NCBI GenBank assembly: GCA_028687035.1
Contig: JAQUAX010000006.1
Coordinates: 121,536 to 185,535, forward strand
Length of the DNA stretch: 64,000 nucleotides
Source of the DNA: Dechloromonas sp.
GTDB lineage: Bacteria > Pseudomonadota > Gammaproteobacteria > Burkholderiales > Rhodocyclaceae
Direction of reading: 5' to 3'
The position numbers and the translations under genes are program-made. Shown one piece after another: positions 36,386-46,816 of the stretch. Position 1 is the stretch's first letter. Each line of letters opens with the position of its first letter. The notes beneath the pieces are model-generated. The model saw only the letters and a list, made by a program, of their open reading frames with translations, searched no databases and was not told the origin of the DNA.

Positions 36386-36516
36386 CTGCAGTAATTCAGG
36401 TTGGCCCAGTCGATCAGCAGTTCGGGCATCTGGTAGGCGGCGAACAGCAGGGCCAGCACGACGATCGCCAGCGCCGCGGCAAGGCCGCCGAGGAACCAGC
36501 GCCAGTGCGGCTTCAT
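36382..36516 (-). CDS. Small single-pass membrane protein, 44 residues
   Basis: A 44-residue peptide with a basic start (MKPHWRWF), one long hydrophobic helix (residues 9-29) and the tail PELLIDWANLNYCS. Its ATG overlaps the stop of the MFS gene as ATGA, a sign of coupled translation. No family is recognised. It could be a partner of that transporter. Confidence 0.6.
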   Translation of the reverse strand: MKPHWRWFLGGLAAALAIVVLALLFAAYQMPELLIDWANLNYCS

Positions 36517-37721
36517 GCCGCACCGCCGGCTCGCGCCAGCGGCCGCTCGTCGATCGGCGCAGAACACAGCGCGGCGAGCACCGACAGCCCGATCGCGATG
36601 CCCCAGGCCAGGCTGTAGGAGCCCGTCTCGTCGAAGATGCGCCCGCCCAGCCAGGCACCGAGGAAGCTGCCGAGCTGGTGGCCGAGGAAGACGACGCCGG
36701 TCAGCATCGACATGTAGCGCAGCCCGAAAATCTGCGCGACCAGGCCGTTGGTCAGCGGGACCGTGCCCAGCCACAGGATGCCCATCGCCGCGGCGAACAG
36801 CCAGGCGCTCGCGGTCGACAGCGGAATCAGCATGAAAACCAGGATCGCGACCGCGCGCGCCGCATAGATCAGCACCAGCAGGTTCTTCTTGCTGTAGCAG
36901 CCGCCGCCCCAGCCGAACAGGAAGGAGCCGAGGATGTTGAACAGCCCGATCAGCGCGACCGCGGTCATGCCGACATTGGCCGACAGCCCCGCATCGACCA
37001 GGAAGGCCGGCAGGTGCAGCATGATGAACGCGGTCTGGAAGCCGCAGACGAAATAGCCCCAGAACAGGTAATGGAAACTGCGCTGGCCGCCCGCCTCGCG
37101 CAGCGCCTGGCCGACCGACTGGCCTGCTCCGGCCGACGGCCGGTGACCGTCGGCGAGCGCGTTGGCCAGCGGCGCGATCAGGCCGACGCCGCAGGCGAGC
37201 AGCAGCAATGCGCTCTGCCAGCCGTAGGCGGTGATCATCATCTGGCCGACCGGCAGCACCGCGAATTGCCCGAAGGAGCCGCCGGCGCTGGCGATGCCCA
37301 GCGCCAGGCTGCGCTTTTCCGGCGTCGTGTGGCGGCCGATCACCCCCATGATCACGGCGAAGGTCGTCCCGGACAGGCCCAGGCCGATCAGCACGCCGGC
37401 CGACAGGTCGAAGGCCAGCGGCGCATCGGCGTAGGCCATCAGCCCGAGGCCGATCGCGTAGAGCACGGCCGCCGCGGCCACCGTGCGGCCGGCGCCGTAG
37501 CGGTCGGCGAGCGCGCCGGCGAACGGCGAGGCCAGGCCCCAGACCAGGTTCTGCAGCGCGATCGCGAAGGAGAAGGTTTCGCGGCTCCAGCCGTGGTCGA
37601 CCGTCATCGGCTGCAGGAACAGGCCGGCCGTGTGGCGGACGCCCATCGACAGGGTCAGGATGACGCAGCCGGCAATCAGGATCGCCGTCGGCGTGCGCCA
37701 GGAATTCGGGGCGGGATTCAT
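36513..37721 (-). CDS. MFS transporter, oxalate/formate-antiporter-like
   Basis: A 402-residue protein with 12 predicted helices. The start region (LTLSMGVRHTAGLFLQPMTV), the motif ADRYGAGRTVAAAA and the second-half segment ILGSFLFGWGGG fit the OFA/MFS_1 type. The substrate is unknown. No clear ribosome site precedes the ATG at 37721. It is 20 bases after uup and coupled to the 44-residue gene downstream. Confidence 0.85.
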   Translation of the reverse strand: MNPAPNSWRTPTAILIAGCVILTLSMGVRHTAGLFLQPMTVDHGWSRETFSFAIALQNLVWGLASPFAGALADRYGAGRTVAAAAVLYAIGLGLMAYADAPLAFDLSAGVLIGLGLSGTTFAVIMGVIGRHTTPEKRSLALGIASAGGSFGQFAVLPVGQMMITAYGWQSALLLLACGVGLIAPLANALADGHRPSAGAGQSVGQALREAGGQRSFHYLFWGYFVCGFQTAFIMLHLPAFLVDAGLSANVGMTAVALIGLFNILGSFLFGWGGGCYSKKNLLVLIYAARAVAILVFMLIPLSTASAWLFAAAMGILWLGTVPLTNGLVAQIFGLRYMSMLTGVVFLGHQLGSFLGAWLGGRIFDETGSYSLAWGIAIGLSVLAALCSAPIDERPLARAGGAA

Positions 37722-37741
37722 CGGGGATTGGAACGCCCGGC

Positions 37742-39670
<1,929 letters not shown>

Positions 39671-39755
39671 GGCGTCGCCGGCTGGACAAAGGGCGCATTC
39701 TAGCCGCTCGGAGCACGAAGAGCGACGCTTGCGGTACAATGCGCGCCTTTGCCGC

Positions 39756-39830
39756 GCCTCCATAGTTAAATGGATATAACACGCCCCTCCTAAGGGCGAA
39801 TTGGTGGTTCGATTCCACCTGGGGGCGCCA
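39756..39830 (+). tRNA. tRNA-Arg(CCU)
   Basis: A 75-base tRNA with encoded CCA. Acceptor GCCTCCA pairs with TGGGGGC (one G-U), anticodon stem CGCCC/GGGCG with loop CTCCTAA, anticodon CCT, T arm GGTGG-TTCGATT-CCACC, discriminator G. A TACAAT -10-like hexamer is at 39735-39740. Its last 41 bases lie antisense to the end of the epimerase gene. Confidence 0.97.
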
Positions 39831-40779
39831 ATTGCGCGGCAATCCAGCGGTAGGTCGGCACCAGTCCGGCTTCCAGCGATGCCGTCGGCATCCAGCCGAG
39901 ACGTTCGCGGATCAGGCGGTTGTCGGAATTCCGGCCGCGCACCCCGGTCGGTCCGGGAATGTGCTTCAGCGAGAGCCGTTTGCCGGCGATCCGGGCGATC
40001 AGCAGCGCCAGCGCATCGATGGCAATCATTTCTTCCGAACCGATATTCACCGGCTGCTCGCAGTCGGAGCGCATCAGGCGCAGCGTCCCTTCGAGGCACT
40101 CGTCGATGAACAGGAAGCTGCGCGTCTGGCGGCCGTCGCCCCACAATTCGATGCTGCCGCCGTCGACCGCCTGCGCGACCTTGCGGCACAGGGCGGCCGG
40201 CGCCTTCTCGCGCCCGCCCTGCCACGCCCCTTCGGGCCCGAAGATGTTGTGATAGCGGGCGATCCGGCAAATCATCCCGTGGTTGCGCGCATGCGCCAGA
40301 TAGAGTCGCTCGGCGAACAGCTTTTCCCAGCCGTACTCGCTGTCCGGCGCCGCCGGGTAGGCCGTGTGTTCGGCACATTCCGGCCGGTCCGGGTCGTCCT
40401 GGTTGAATTGCGGATAAATGCAGGCCGACGAGGAAAAGAAGACCCTTCCCGCCCCCGATTGCCGGCAGGCTTCGAGGACGTTGAGGTTGATCAGCGCCGA
40501 GTTCCTCATGATTTCGGCGTCGTTGTCGCCGGAAAAGACATAGCCGGCACCGCCCATGTCGGCGGCGAGCTGATAGACCTCGTCGAAGCGCCGGTCGAGG
40601 CAAGCCCATGCCGACTGCGGATCGCGCAGGTCGGCCAGGACGAAATCGTCGGCGACGCTGGACGAGAACTCGGGCCGCTTCAGATCGACGCCGCGAACCC
40701 AGCAGCCCTCCGCCTTCAGGCGAGCCACCAGATGGTGGCCGATAAAACCTCCTGCACCGCACACCAGAACGTATTTCAT
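39790..40779 (-). CDS. NAD-dependent epimerase, GDP-mannose 3,5-epimerase-like
   Basis: A 329-residue SDR-fold enzyme. NAD loop GAGGFIG at 8-14, then LAADMGGAGYVFSGDN, the catalytic C120 in SSSACIYP, and Y149-x3-K153. GGREKAPAALCRKV, WGDGRQTRSFLFIDECLEG and GVRGRNSDN match the plant GDP-mannose 3,5-epimerase core closely, so production of GDP-L-galactose or GDP-L-gulose is expected. The last residues (LAPPGGIEPPI) come from the antisense of tRNA-Arg, and the stop is in the tRNA. It is coupled to the glycosyltransferase by ATGA. Confidence 0.85.
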   Translation of the reverse strand: MKYVLVCGAGGFIGHHLVARLKAEGCWVRGVDLKRPEFSSSVADDFVLADLRDPQSAWACLDRRFDEVYQLAADMGGAGYVFSGDNDAEIMRNSALINLNVLEACRQSGAGRVFFSSSACIYPQFNQDDPDRPECAEHTAYPAAPDSEYGWEKLFAERLYLAHARNHGMICRIARYHNIFGPEGAWQGGREKAPAALCRKVAQAVDGGSIELWGDGRQTRSFLFIDECLEGTLRLMRSDCEQPVNIGSEEMIAIDALALLIARIAGKRLSLKHIPGPTGVRGRNSDNRLIRERLGWMPTASLEAGLVPTYRWIAAQLAPPGGIEPPIRP

Positions 40780-41930
40780 GCCTTTCCCTCAATCAGATGT
40801 TCGAGCCAGCAGGCCAGCCGCTCGGTGCCGTTTTCGGCCCGCCAGGCCTGGCGGGCCGCCTGCGCCGCCGCCCAGGCGGTGGCAAACCCTGCGGTCAACG
40901 CGTCGACCGCCTCGAGAATCGCCTCGCTGCTGTAATCGCAAAAGAAGATGCCGCAATTGAAACGTGCCGCGACCTCGGCAGGCAGGCAACCAGCGGGCAG
41001 GATCACTGGCACCCCGGTGGCGATGCATTCGCTGACCACCCCCGAGCAGTTCTGCTGATAGGCCTCCCAGCGTGACGGCCAGATCACCGCATCGCAGCGC
41101 GCCACTAGGGCGGGAAAATCGTCGATGAACGGCAGGATTTCGAGTCGCGGGTCATCGACCTTGCCACGCAGGGTCTGGCTGCTGTCCTGGAGGACGATCT
41201 CGAATCCCCGGTCGAGCAGGGCATTGACCAGCCCCGGAACCAGGTCGATGCCGCGATCCAGCCGCTGGTGGCCGAAAAATCCGATCCGCTTCAATTCTGC
41301 CGGCTGACGCAGGTTGACCGCACCATCATGCGGGCAAGGCAGACGATGCATTTCGAGTTGCGGGGAGAAACTGCGATAGGCACGCGCGATCGCCTCGTCA
41401 TAGGCGCCGACGACAAACTGCGGCGCAGCCCCGGCGGCGCGGCGCGCGGTCTGCTGCCAGCTGCGTGCCCCGATCTCGACGGGAAAACGCGGCTGCCACC
41501 AGAGTCCGCCGGCCTGACGGATGCCTCGCTGCGGCAGCGTCGCCGCATCGAACTGGTAGGACGCCAGCGTTGGCCAGAACCACAGGTCGGCCTCGGGGAT
41601 CACCGCCAATTCCTCGGCCGTCTGTCGTGCCCAGCTACGATAAATATCGATTGCCGAAGGCTGCGCCTGCGGCCGCCGCAGCAATCCGCGCAGGCCGTTA
41701 GCAGCCTTCTTTTCGGCAGGTAGCCTGCGGTAGGTCGGGATGCTGAAGCTGGCATGCAGTTCCATCCCGACTTCCGCTGCTTTGGCGACCAGTGTCGGTG
41801 CCAAATCGCGTGATCCATGGACCGAAACCTCGTGCCCTCGCTGGGCCAGCACCCTGGCAAGACGCAGATCGAGATCAAAATGGTGACCGACGACGGACTT
41901 CAGTCCGGGATCAAGCAGGGATATTTTCAT
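40776..41930 (-). CDS. Family 4-type glycosyltransferase
   Basis: A 384-residue GT-B protein. It opens MKISLLDPGLKSVVGHHFDLDL. The second Rossmann half has IGFFGHQRLDRGIDLVPGLV, then ALVARCDAVIWPSRWEAYQQ and SGVVSECIATGVPVILP, the usual GT4 donor-binding stretch. It lies directly upstream of the epimerase gene and overlaps it, so it may transfer the sugar that enzyme makes. Acceptor and final polymer are unknown. Confidence 0.83.
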   Translation of the reverse strand: MKISLLDPGLKSVVGHHFDLDLRLARVLAQRGHEVSVHGSRDLAPTLVAKAAEVGMELHASFSIPTYRRLPAEKKAANGLRGLLRRPQAQPSAIDIYRSWARQTAEELAVIPEADLWFWPTLASYQFDAATLPQRGIRQAGGLWWQPRFPVEIGARSWQQTARRAAGAAPQFVVGAYDEAIARAYRSFSPQLEMHRLPCPHDGAVNLRQPAELKRIGFFGHQRLDRGIDLVPGLVNALLDRGFEIVLQDSSQTLRGKVDDPRLEILPFIDDFPALVARCDAVIWPSRWEAYQQNCSGVVSECIATGVPVILPAGCLPAEVAARFNCGIFFCDYSSEAILEAVDALTAGFATAWAAAQAARQAWRAENGTERLACWLEHLIEGKA

Positions 41931-42056
41931 TGAAAAATTCCCAATGCATGAAAATGCATCAGGCGTTCTTATGCTAGAGGAACGTCGGTAGTATATTCGC
42001 AGCCCCAGATCGTCAGCAGCAATACGGTCCCGCTTGGACACACAGAAAACCACAGC

Positions 42057-42806
42057 ATGAAAACATCCCGCTCAAGCAATCGCCACTCCATCGACATCAG
42101 CGAAGAAGCCGGCGTCCGTTACCTCCATTTCGGTTCGGACTGGGTCCAGGGCGCGATGCGCATCGCACGCCCGTGGTCGCTGGAACTGGACTACACCCGC
42201 GAGATGATGGCCGGCCTGCTGCTGCGGCCGGACGACTGGCCGCGCAGCGCGCTGCTGGTCGGCCTCGGCGCCGGATCGCTGGCCAAGTTCCTGTACCGCT
42301 ACCGTCCGGACTGCCGGATCACCGTCGTCGAGATCAACCCGCAGGTCGAATTCGTCGCCCGGCAGTACTTCAAGCTGCCCGACGATCCCCGCCGGCTGGA
42401 GGTCGTTGATGGCTGCGGCGCCGATTACCTGCTGGGCGGCGACCGGCGCTTCGACTACATCCTGGTCGACGGCTTCGATCCCGAGGGCCGGCCCGGCGTG
42501 CTCGACACCGAACCGTTCTACCAGGCCTGCCGGGCCCGCCTCAGCGACACCGGGCTGTTCTGCGTCAATCTGCTGCGCGGCCGGGGTTTCAACGAAAGCG
42601 TGAAGCGCATCGCCGCCGCCTTCGACGACCGGCTGCGGGTCCTGCCCCCCTGCGACAGCGGCAACACCATCGCGCTGGCCGGCGCGGGCGAAATGCCCGA
42701 CCTCGACCCGGAGGCCCTCAACCCCCGCGCCGCCGCGCTGAAACAGGCGAGCAAACTTGACCTGAACCCGCTGCTGAAGCGCCTGGCCAGCGCCGGGCCG
42801 ACTTGA
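42057..42806 (+). CDS. Spermidine synthase-like methyltransferase-fold protein
   Basis: A 249-residue protein with the spermidine-synthase-type Rossmann fold: LVGLGAGSLAKFLYRYRPD, then VVEINPQVEFVARQYF and DYILVDGFDPEG. The N-terminal beta part of true SpeE is reduced, and substrate-binding residues are not clearly kept, so it may not make polyamines. It diverges from the glycosyltransferase gene with 126 bases between. Confidence 0.75.
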   Translation: MKTSRSSNRHSIDISEEAGVRYLHFGSDWVQGAMRIARPWSLELDYTREMMAGLLLRPDDWPRSALLVGLGAGSLAKFLYRYRPDCRITVVEINPQVEFVARQYFKLPDDPRRLEVVDGCGADYLLGGDRRFDYILVDGFDPEGRPGVLDTEPFYQACRARLSDTGLFCVNLLRGRGFNESVKRIAAAFDDRLRVLPPCDSGNTIALAGAGEMPDLDPEALNPRAAALKQASKLDLNPLLKRLASAGPT

Positions 42807-42934
42807 TTTCCGTAATCGATATCCTATAAATAAAGCAGTCCTCCACCAAAAACAACGACAAGGCGGATAAAACAATAACGATCAGTCCGGCCCAACGGCC
42901 ACCGTTATCGTTTTTCCTGACTTAGGAGGAGCCG

Positions 42935-43201
42935 ATGCTGTCTATCCAGGACGTTCTCGATTACTGCGATCTCGATCGCGGCGAAATCGAAGCCATTGCC
43001 GAACACGAGCATATTCCGGTCACCATCGCGGCCGAACTGAGTGAAAACCTGTTGTGCACGCCGGAAGGCGTGTGCCGGCTGCACGCGATGATCATCGAAA
43101 ACATGCAGGAAGCCCTTGCCGCAGGCCAGTACGAACGCGTCTGCGAACTGGCCAAGACCTACGAGCACCTGAAACGCACCCATCCGCTGCCGATGCAGTG
43201 A
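42935..43201 (+). CDS. Hypothetical protein, 88 residues
   Basis: Not recognised. An acidic, helical protein beginning MLSIQDVLDYCDLDRGEIEAIAEHEH with a central MIIENMQEALAAGQYERV. AGGAGG lies six bases before the ATG, an excellent ribosome site. A strong terminator follows, so it is a small single-gene unit. Confidence 0.78.
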   Translation: MLSIQDVLDYCDLDRGEIEAIAEHEHIPVTIAAELSENLLCTPEGVCRLHAMIIENMQEALAAGQYERVCELAKTYEHLKRTHPLPMQ

Positions 43202-43218
43202 CGCGGTGCGATCCTGCC

Positions 43219-43258
43219 CGGCGGGCCCGGTCGGCAAGACTGCGGCCCGCCGTTTTTT
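43219..43258 (+). terminator. Terminator after the 88-residue gene
   Basis: CGGCGGGCC pairs with GGCCCGCCG and is followed by TTTTTT. The loop is long (16 bases). It lies 18 bases past the stop. Confidence 0.85.
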
Positions 43259-43303
43259 GGCGTTCAACGGCGTCCACCGCGGCGGCGCTGCGGCGGCGGG
43301 AAC

Positions 43304-43951
43304 TCAGCCGAAACCGTGCTCGACCGCGTACAGCGCGACCTGGACGCGGCTGGTCATGTTCAGTTTCTTGAAAATGTTCTGGACGTGGATCTTGACGGTG
43401 CTTTCGGCAAGATCGAGGCGACGGGCGATCTCCTTGTTGCTGCTGCCCTGCGCCAGGCAGCCGAGGATGTCGCGCTCGCGCGGCGAGAAGCGCTCGCGCT
43501 CGGCCAGCGGATCGGCCTTGGGCGGATTGCGTACCCCCTGGATCAGCTTCGCGGTCATCTGCTGCGACACCACGGATTCGCCCTGCGCCGCCTTGCGCAA
43601 GGCGTCGACCAGCATGTCGGTCTCGATGTTCTTCAGCAGGTAGCCGCTGGCGCCGGCGCGCAGCGCCTCCATCAGGTCCTGGGCATCCTCCGAAACGGTC
43701 AGCATCAGCACGTGCACCTCGGGCATCTCCTCGGCGATCACCTTGACCGCCTCGAGCCCCGAAATACCCGGCATGTGCAGGTCGAGCAGCACGACGTCCG
43801 GGCGCAGCGAGCGGGTTCGCTTGATGCCCTCGAGGCCGTCGCCGGCCTCGCCGACCACCTCGAAATCCTCGTTGCGCTGCAGCAGCGAACGGACGCCGCT
43901 GCGGAAAAGCGTGTGATCGTCGACCAGCAGGACCCGTATCCTATCGTTCAT
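43304..43951 (-). CDS. NarL/FixJ-family response regulator
   Basis: A 215-residue two-component regulator. Receiver domain 1-125 with acidic residues in LVDDH, phosphorylation Asp in LLDLHMPG and Lys in YLLKNIE. The LuxR-type DNA-binding domain is at the end (FSPRERDILGCLAQGSSNKE, then TVKIHVQNIFKKL). Its ATG overlaps the sensor stop (ATGA). Next to nitrate assimilation genes, nitrate-responsive regulation is likely, though DNA targets cannot be read here. Confidence 0.92.
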   Translation of the reverse strand: MNDRIRVLLVDDHTLFRSGVRSLLQRNEDFEVVGEAGDGLEGIKRTRSLRPDVVLLDLHMPGISGLEAVKVIAEEMPEVHVLMLTVSEDAQDLMEALRAGASGYLLKNIETDMLVDALRKAAQGESVVSQQMTAKLIQGVRNPPKADPLAERERFSPRERDILGCLAQGSSNKEIARRLDLAESTVKIHVQNIFKKLNMTSRVQVALYAVEHGFG

Positions 43952-45882
43952 TGGCTGATTTTCTCCCGTATGTCGGCCGGCAGGCTCAAGGTGACGCAGG
44001 TGCCGCCGCCCGGACGCGATGTTATCCGACATTCGCCGCCGATGCGCTCGGCGCGCTCGCGCATGATTTTCAGGCCGACATGCCGCTCCGAGCGGATGCG
44101 CGGATCGTTGTCCGGGTCGAAACCGACGCCGTCGTCGTCGACCTGCACCTCCAGCCCGCCCCCGTCGCGCCGGACGGCGACATGGACGTGCCCGGCCCGG
44201 GCATGCTTGCGGATGTTCGACAAGGCCTCCTGGACGATGTGCATGACCTGGATTTCATCGTCCGACGCCAGCGGATGCGCCGTGCCGACCCGGTCGAATT
44301 CCGTCGCGATGCCGGTCTGTCCTTCGAACTTGTCGAGCGCCCCCTGGATGGCCGAATCGAGATCCGACTGGTGGACGCGGGTCCGGAAATGGACCAGCAG
44401 TTCGCGCACGTGGTCGTAGCTTTCCTGGACCCCTTCGCGCAGCTGGCCGGCCGTCTGCATCGCCTCGTCGACGCGGCTGCGCTTCAGCGAATCCTGCAGC
44501 AGCTGGACCTGCAGGTTCAGGAAGGCCAGCCCCTGGGCGATCGAATCGTGCAGTTCCTGAGCCAGCAGGTTGCGCTCCTCGGAGACCGCCAGTTCGCGCT
44601 CGCGCATCTTCAGCCGCTGGTTCTCGATGGCGACGCCGAGGTGTTGCCCCAGGGTCTCCAGCAGATGCACCTCCTGGGCCGACATCGGATGCGGGAGCCG
44701 GTAGTAGAGATTGAACACGCCCAGGCGCTGCCGGTCGTACATGATCGAAAAGGCGGTCGCCGTGGCGAATCCCTCGCGGATGCAGCTGCGCAATTTCATG
44801 CCGGCTGGCGGGTCGACCGTGTCGAAAACCACCGGCTTGCCGCCCTGCTGCACCTCGCCGCACAGGCACGCCGAACAGTCCAGCGCCGCCTCGCTGGCGA
44901 CGAATTCAGCGGAAAGTCCCTCGTGCGCCATCAGGTGGAGTTTTTCGGTGTCCGGCGCGTACAGGCGGACGGCGCCGGCATCGGCGCCGAGCGCCCGCCG
45001 GATGTGCTCCAGGAAGCCCTCGCACAGGGCCGGCAGCGGGGCCGGTTCGCTGAGGAAGGCGGTCGCCTCGTAGAGGATGCCAAGTTCGCGGTTGCGCTGG
45101 GCCAGGCTGCGGGTCTCGGCCTCGATGCGCTCCTCGAGCGTGCCGTAGGCGAACTGCAGGTGCTCGGCCATCTGGTTGAAGCCGCGGGCCAGGCCGCCGA
45201 GTTCGTCGTCGCTGGAAATCGGGACGCGAACGCCGAGGTCGCTGCCGGTCATCCGGCGCATGCCGGCATGCAACTCGTTGACCGGGCGGATCACCAGGCG
45301 GATGAAGAAAGTGATCAGCAGCGTGGTGCCGATCATCGCCAGCAGCACCAGGGCCGCCTGCACCGTGCGCAGCAGGTTGGTCTGGCGCGCGTAGCTGTGT
45401 TCCATCGCCAGCACCAGTTCGTTGATGCGGGCGACGAAGCCCTCGAGCGCCGCGTCGTAGCGGCCGACCGCTGTCCGCCGCGCCGCCGCGTCGCCGGCCA
45501 GGTAGTCGGCGACCAGCGGCCGGATCTCCTTCCGCCAGCCCTGTTCGACGGTGTCCAGACCGGCGGCGACCTCGGCATTTCCGGGCGGCGACAGCGGCCG
45601 CTCCGGATCGCCCCGGCGCAGGTCGTCGAGCACCTCGTCGAAGCGCCCGATTTCGGCCGCCAGGTTTTCCGCCGGCGCATCGCGCGACATCAGGTGGGCG
45701 ATCCGGTAAGTCCGCATGCGCTGGCTCCCGGCATCGTTGATCGCCGCCGCAACGCCTTCGAGCTGCCAGGACAGGTACAGCGTCAGGCCGATCGCCGACA
45801 GCGCGACGACGAAGAAGACGACGAGCATGCCGACGATCTTCCGGGAAAGCTTGCTGCCGAGCATCTGGAAAGCCTGGATCAT
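43948..45882 (-). CDS. NarX-like sensor histidine kinase
   Basis: A 644-residue membrane kinase. The N-terminal helix (about 15-38) is followed by a P-box-like NDAGSQRMRTYRIAHL, as in nitrate-sensing NarX/NarQ, then a second helix (about 175-200), a HAMP domain, a GAF-like region with Cys pairs (LDCSACLCGEV), the HisKA_3 phosphoacceptor ELHDSIAQGLAFLNLQ and a HATPase domain (DDDGVGFD, GLKIMRERAERIGG). AAGGTGAT precedes the ATG. The P-box argues for nitrate or nitrite as signal. Confidence 0.9.
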   Translation of the reverse strand: MIQAFQMLGSKLSRKIVGMLVVFFVVALSAIGLTLYLSWQLEGVAAAINDAGSQRMRTYRIAHLMSRDAPAENLAAEIGRFDEVLDDLRRGDPERPLSPPGNAEVAAGLDTVEQGWRKEIRPLVADYLAGDAAARRTAVGRYDAALEGFVARINELVLAMEHSYARQTNLLRTVQAALVLLAMIGTTLLITFFIRLVIRPVNELHAGMRRMTGSDLGVRVPISSDDELGGLARGFNQMAEHLQFAYGTLEERIEAETRSLAQRNRELGILYEATAFLSEPAPLPALCEGFLEHIRRALGADAGAVRLYAPDTEKLHLMAHEGLSAEFVASEAALDCSACLCGEVQQGGKPVVFDTVDPPAGMKLRSCIREGFATATAFSIMYDRQRLGVFNLYYRLPHPMSAQEVHLLETLGQHLGVAIENQRLKMRERELAVSEERNLLAQELHDSIAQGLAFLNLQVQLLQDSLKRSRVDEAMQTAGQLREGVQESYDHVRELLVHFRTRVHQSDLDSAIQGALDKFEGQTGIATEFDRVGTAHPLASDDEIQVMHIVQEALSNIRKHARAGHVHVAVRRDGGGLEVQVDDDGVGFDPDNDPRIRSERHVGLKIMRERAERIGGECRITSRPGGGTCVTLSLPADIREKISQ

Positions 45883-45932
45883 GATTCGATCACCTTAGCC
45901 GGGCCGGACGCCGGCTGACAAGGAGCTGGATC

Positions 45933-45960
45933 AAAAAAAACCCGCCGGCAGGCGGCGGGT
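45933..45960 (-). terminator. Terminator of the nrt operon
   Basis: On the minus strand ACCCGCC and its complement form a stem followed by eight T. It lies 45 bases past the nrtD stop and separates it from the sensor kinase gene. Confidence 0.92.
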
Positions 45961-46005
45961 CAAGGATCGCCGGAGAGCTCGGCGACGATGGATTTGCGGA
46001 AGGAC

Positions 46006-46806
46006 TCAGGCGGCGATCTTCTCGACGTGCGCCTGCTTCTCGTACAGGAACTCGAGCACCGCGGCGCGGCAGTCGATGTAGGCCGGATCGTGGGCGAGCG
46101 TCAGGCGGTCGCGCGGACGCGGCAGATTGACCTCGAGGATCTCGCCGATGGTCGCCGCCGGGCCGTTGGTCATCATCACGATGCGGTCGGAGAGCAGCAC
46201 CGCCTCATCGACGTCGTGGGTGACCATGACCACGGTCGCCCGGGTCGCCTCGCAGATCTTCATCAGCTCGTCCTGCAGCTTGGCGCGGGTCAGCGCGTCG
46301 AGCGCGCCGAAGGGCTCGTCCATCAGCAGCACCTTGGGTTCCATCGACAGCGCGCGGGCGATGCCGACGCGCTGCTTCATGCCGCCCGAGATCTCGTGCG
46401 GATACTTGTGCGCCGCGTGACCCAGGCCGACCAGTTCGATCGCCGCCTGCGTCCGCGCCTTCAGCTTCGGCTTGCCCTCCTTCTGGCCGAACACGCGCTC
46501 GACGGCGAGGTAGATGTTCTCGAAGCAGGTCAGCCACGGCAGCAGGCTGTGGTTCTGGAAAACGACCGCGCGTTCCGGCCCGGGGCCGGCGATTTCGCGG
46601 CCGTCGCAGAGCAGCACGCCGGCGGTCGGCCGGGTCAGGCCGGCGATCAGGTTGAGCAGCGTGGACTTGCCGCAGCCGGAGTGGCCGATCAGCGCGATGA
46701 ACTCGCCCTGGCGGATCTGCAGGTCGATGTCGCGCAGCGCGACGAACTTGCCTTTCTTGGTGTCGAAGGTCTGGCCGACACGCTCGATGCTGACGAACTT
46801 TTCCAT
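46006..46806 (-). CDS. nrtD: Nitrate ABC transporter, ATP-binding protein
   Basis: A 266-residue NrtD/NasD-type ATPase: Walker A GHSGCGKST, signature EISGGMKQRVGIARAL, Walker B VLLMDEPFGALD, switch His in THDVDEA. It lacks the fused NrtA-like domain of cyanobacterial NrtC. Of two adjacent ATGs, the second (46806) has AAGGAG at better spacing and is chosen. It energises uptake with NrtB and NrtA. Confidence 0.93.
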   Translation of the reverse strand: MEKFVSIERVGQTFDTKKGKFVALRDIDLQIRQGEFIALIGHSGCGKSTLLNLIAGLTRPTAGVLLCDGREIAGPGPERAVVFQNHSLLPWLTCFENIYLAVERVFGQKEGKPKLKARTQAAIELVGLGHAAHKYPHEISGGMKQRVGIARALSMEPKVLLMDEPFGALDALTRAKLQDELMKICEATRATVVMVTHDVDEAVLLSDRIVMMTNGPAATIGEILEVNLPRPRDRLTLAHDPAYIDCRAAVLEFLYEKQAHVEKIAA

Positions 46807-46816
46807 CATGGGCTCC

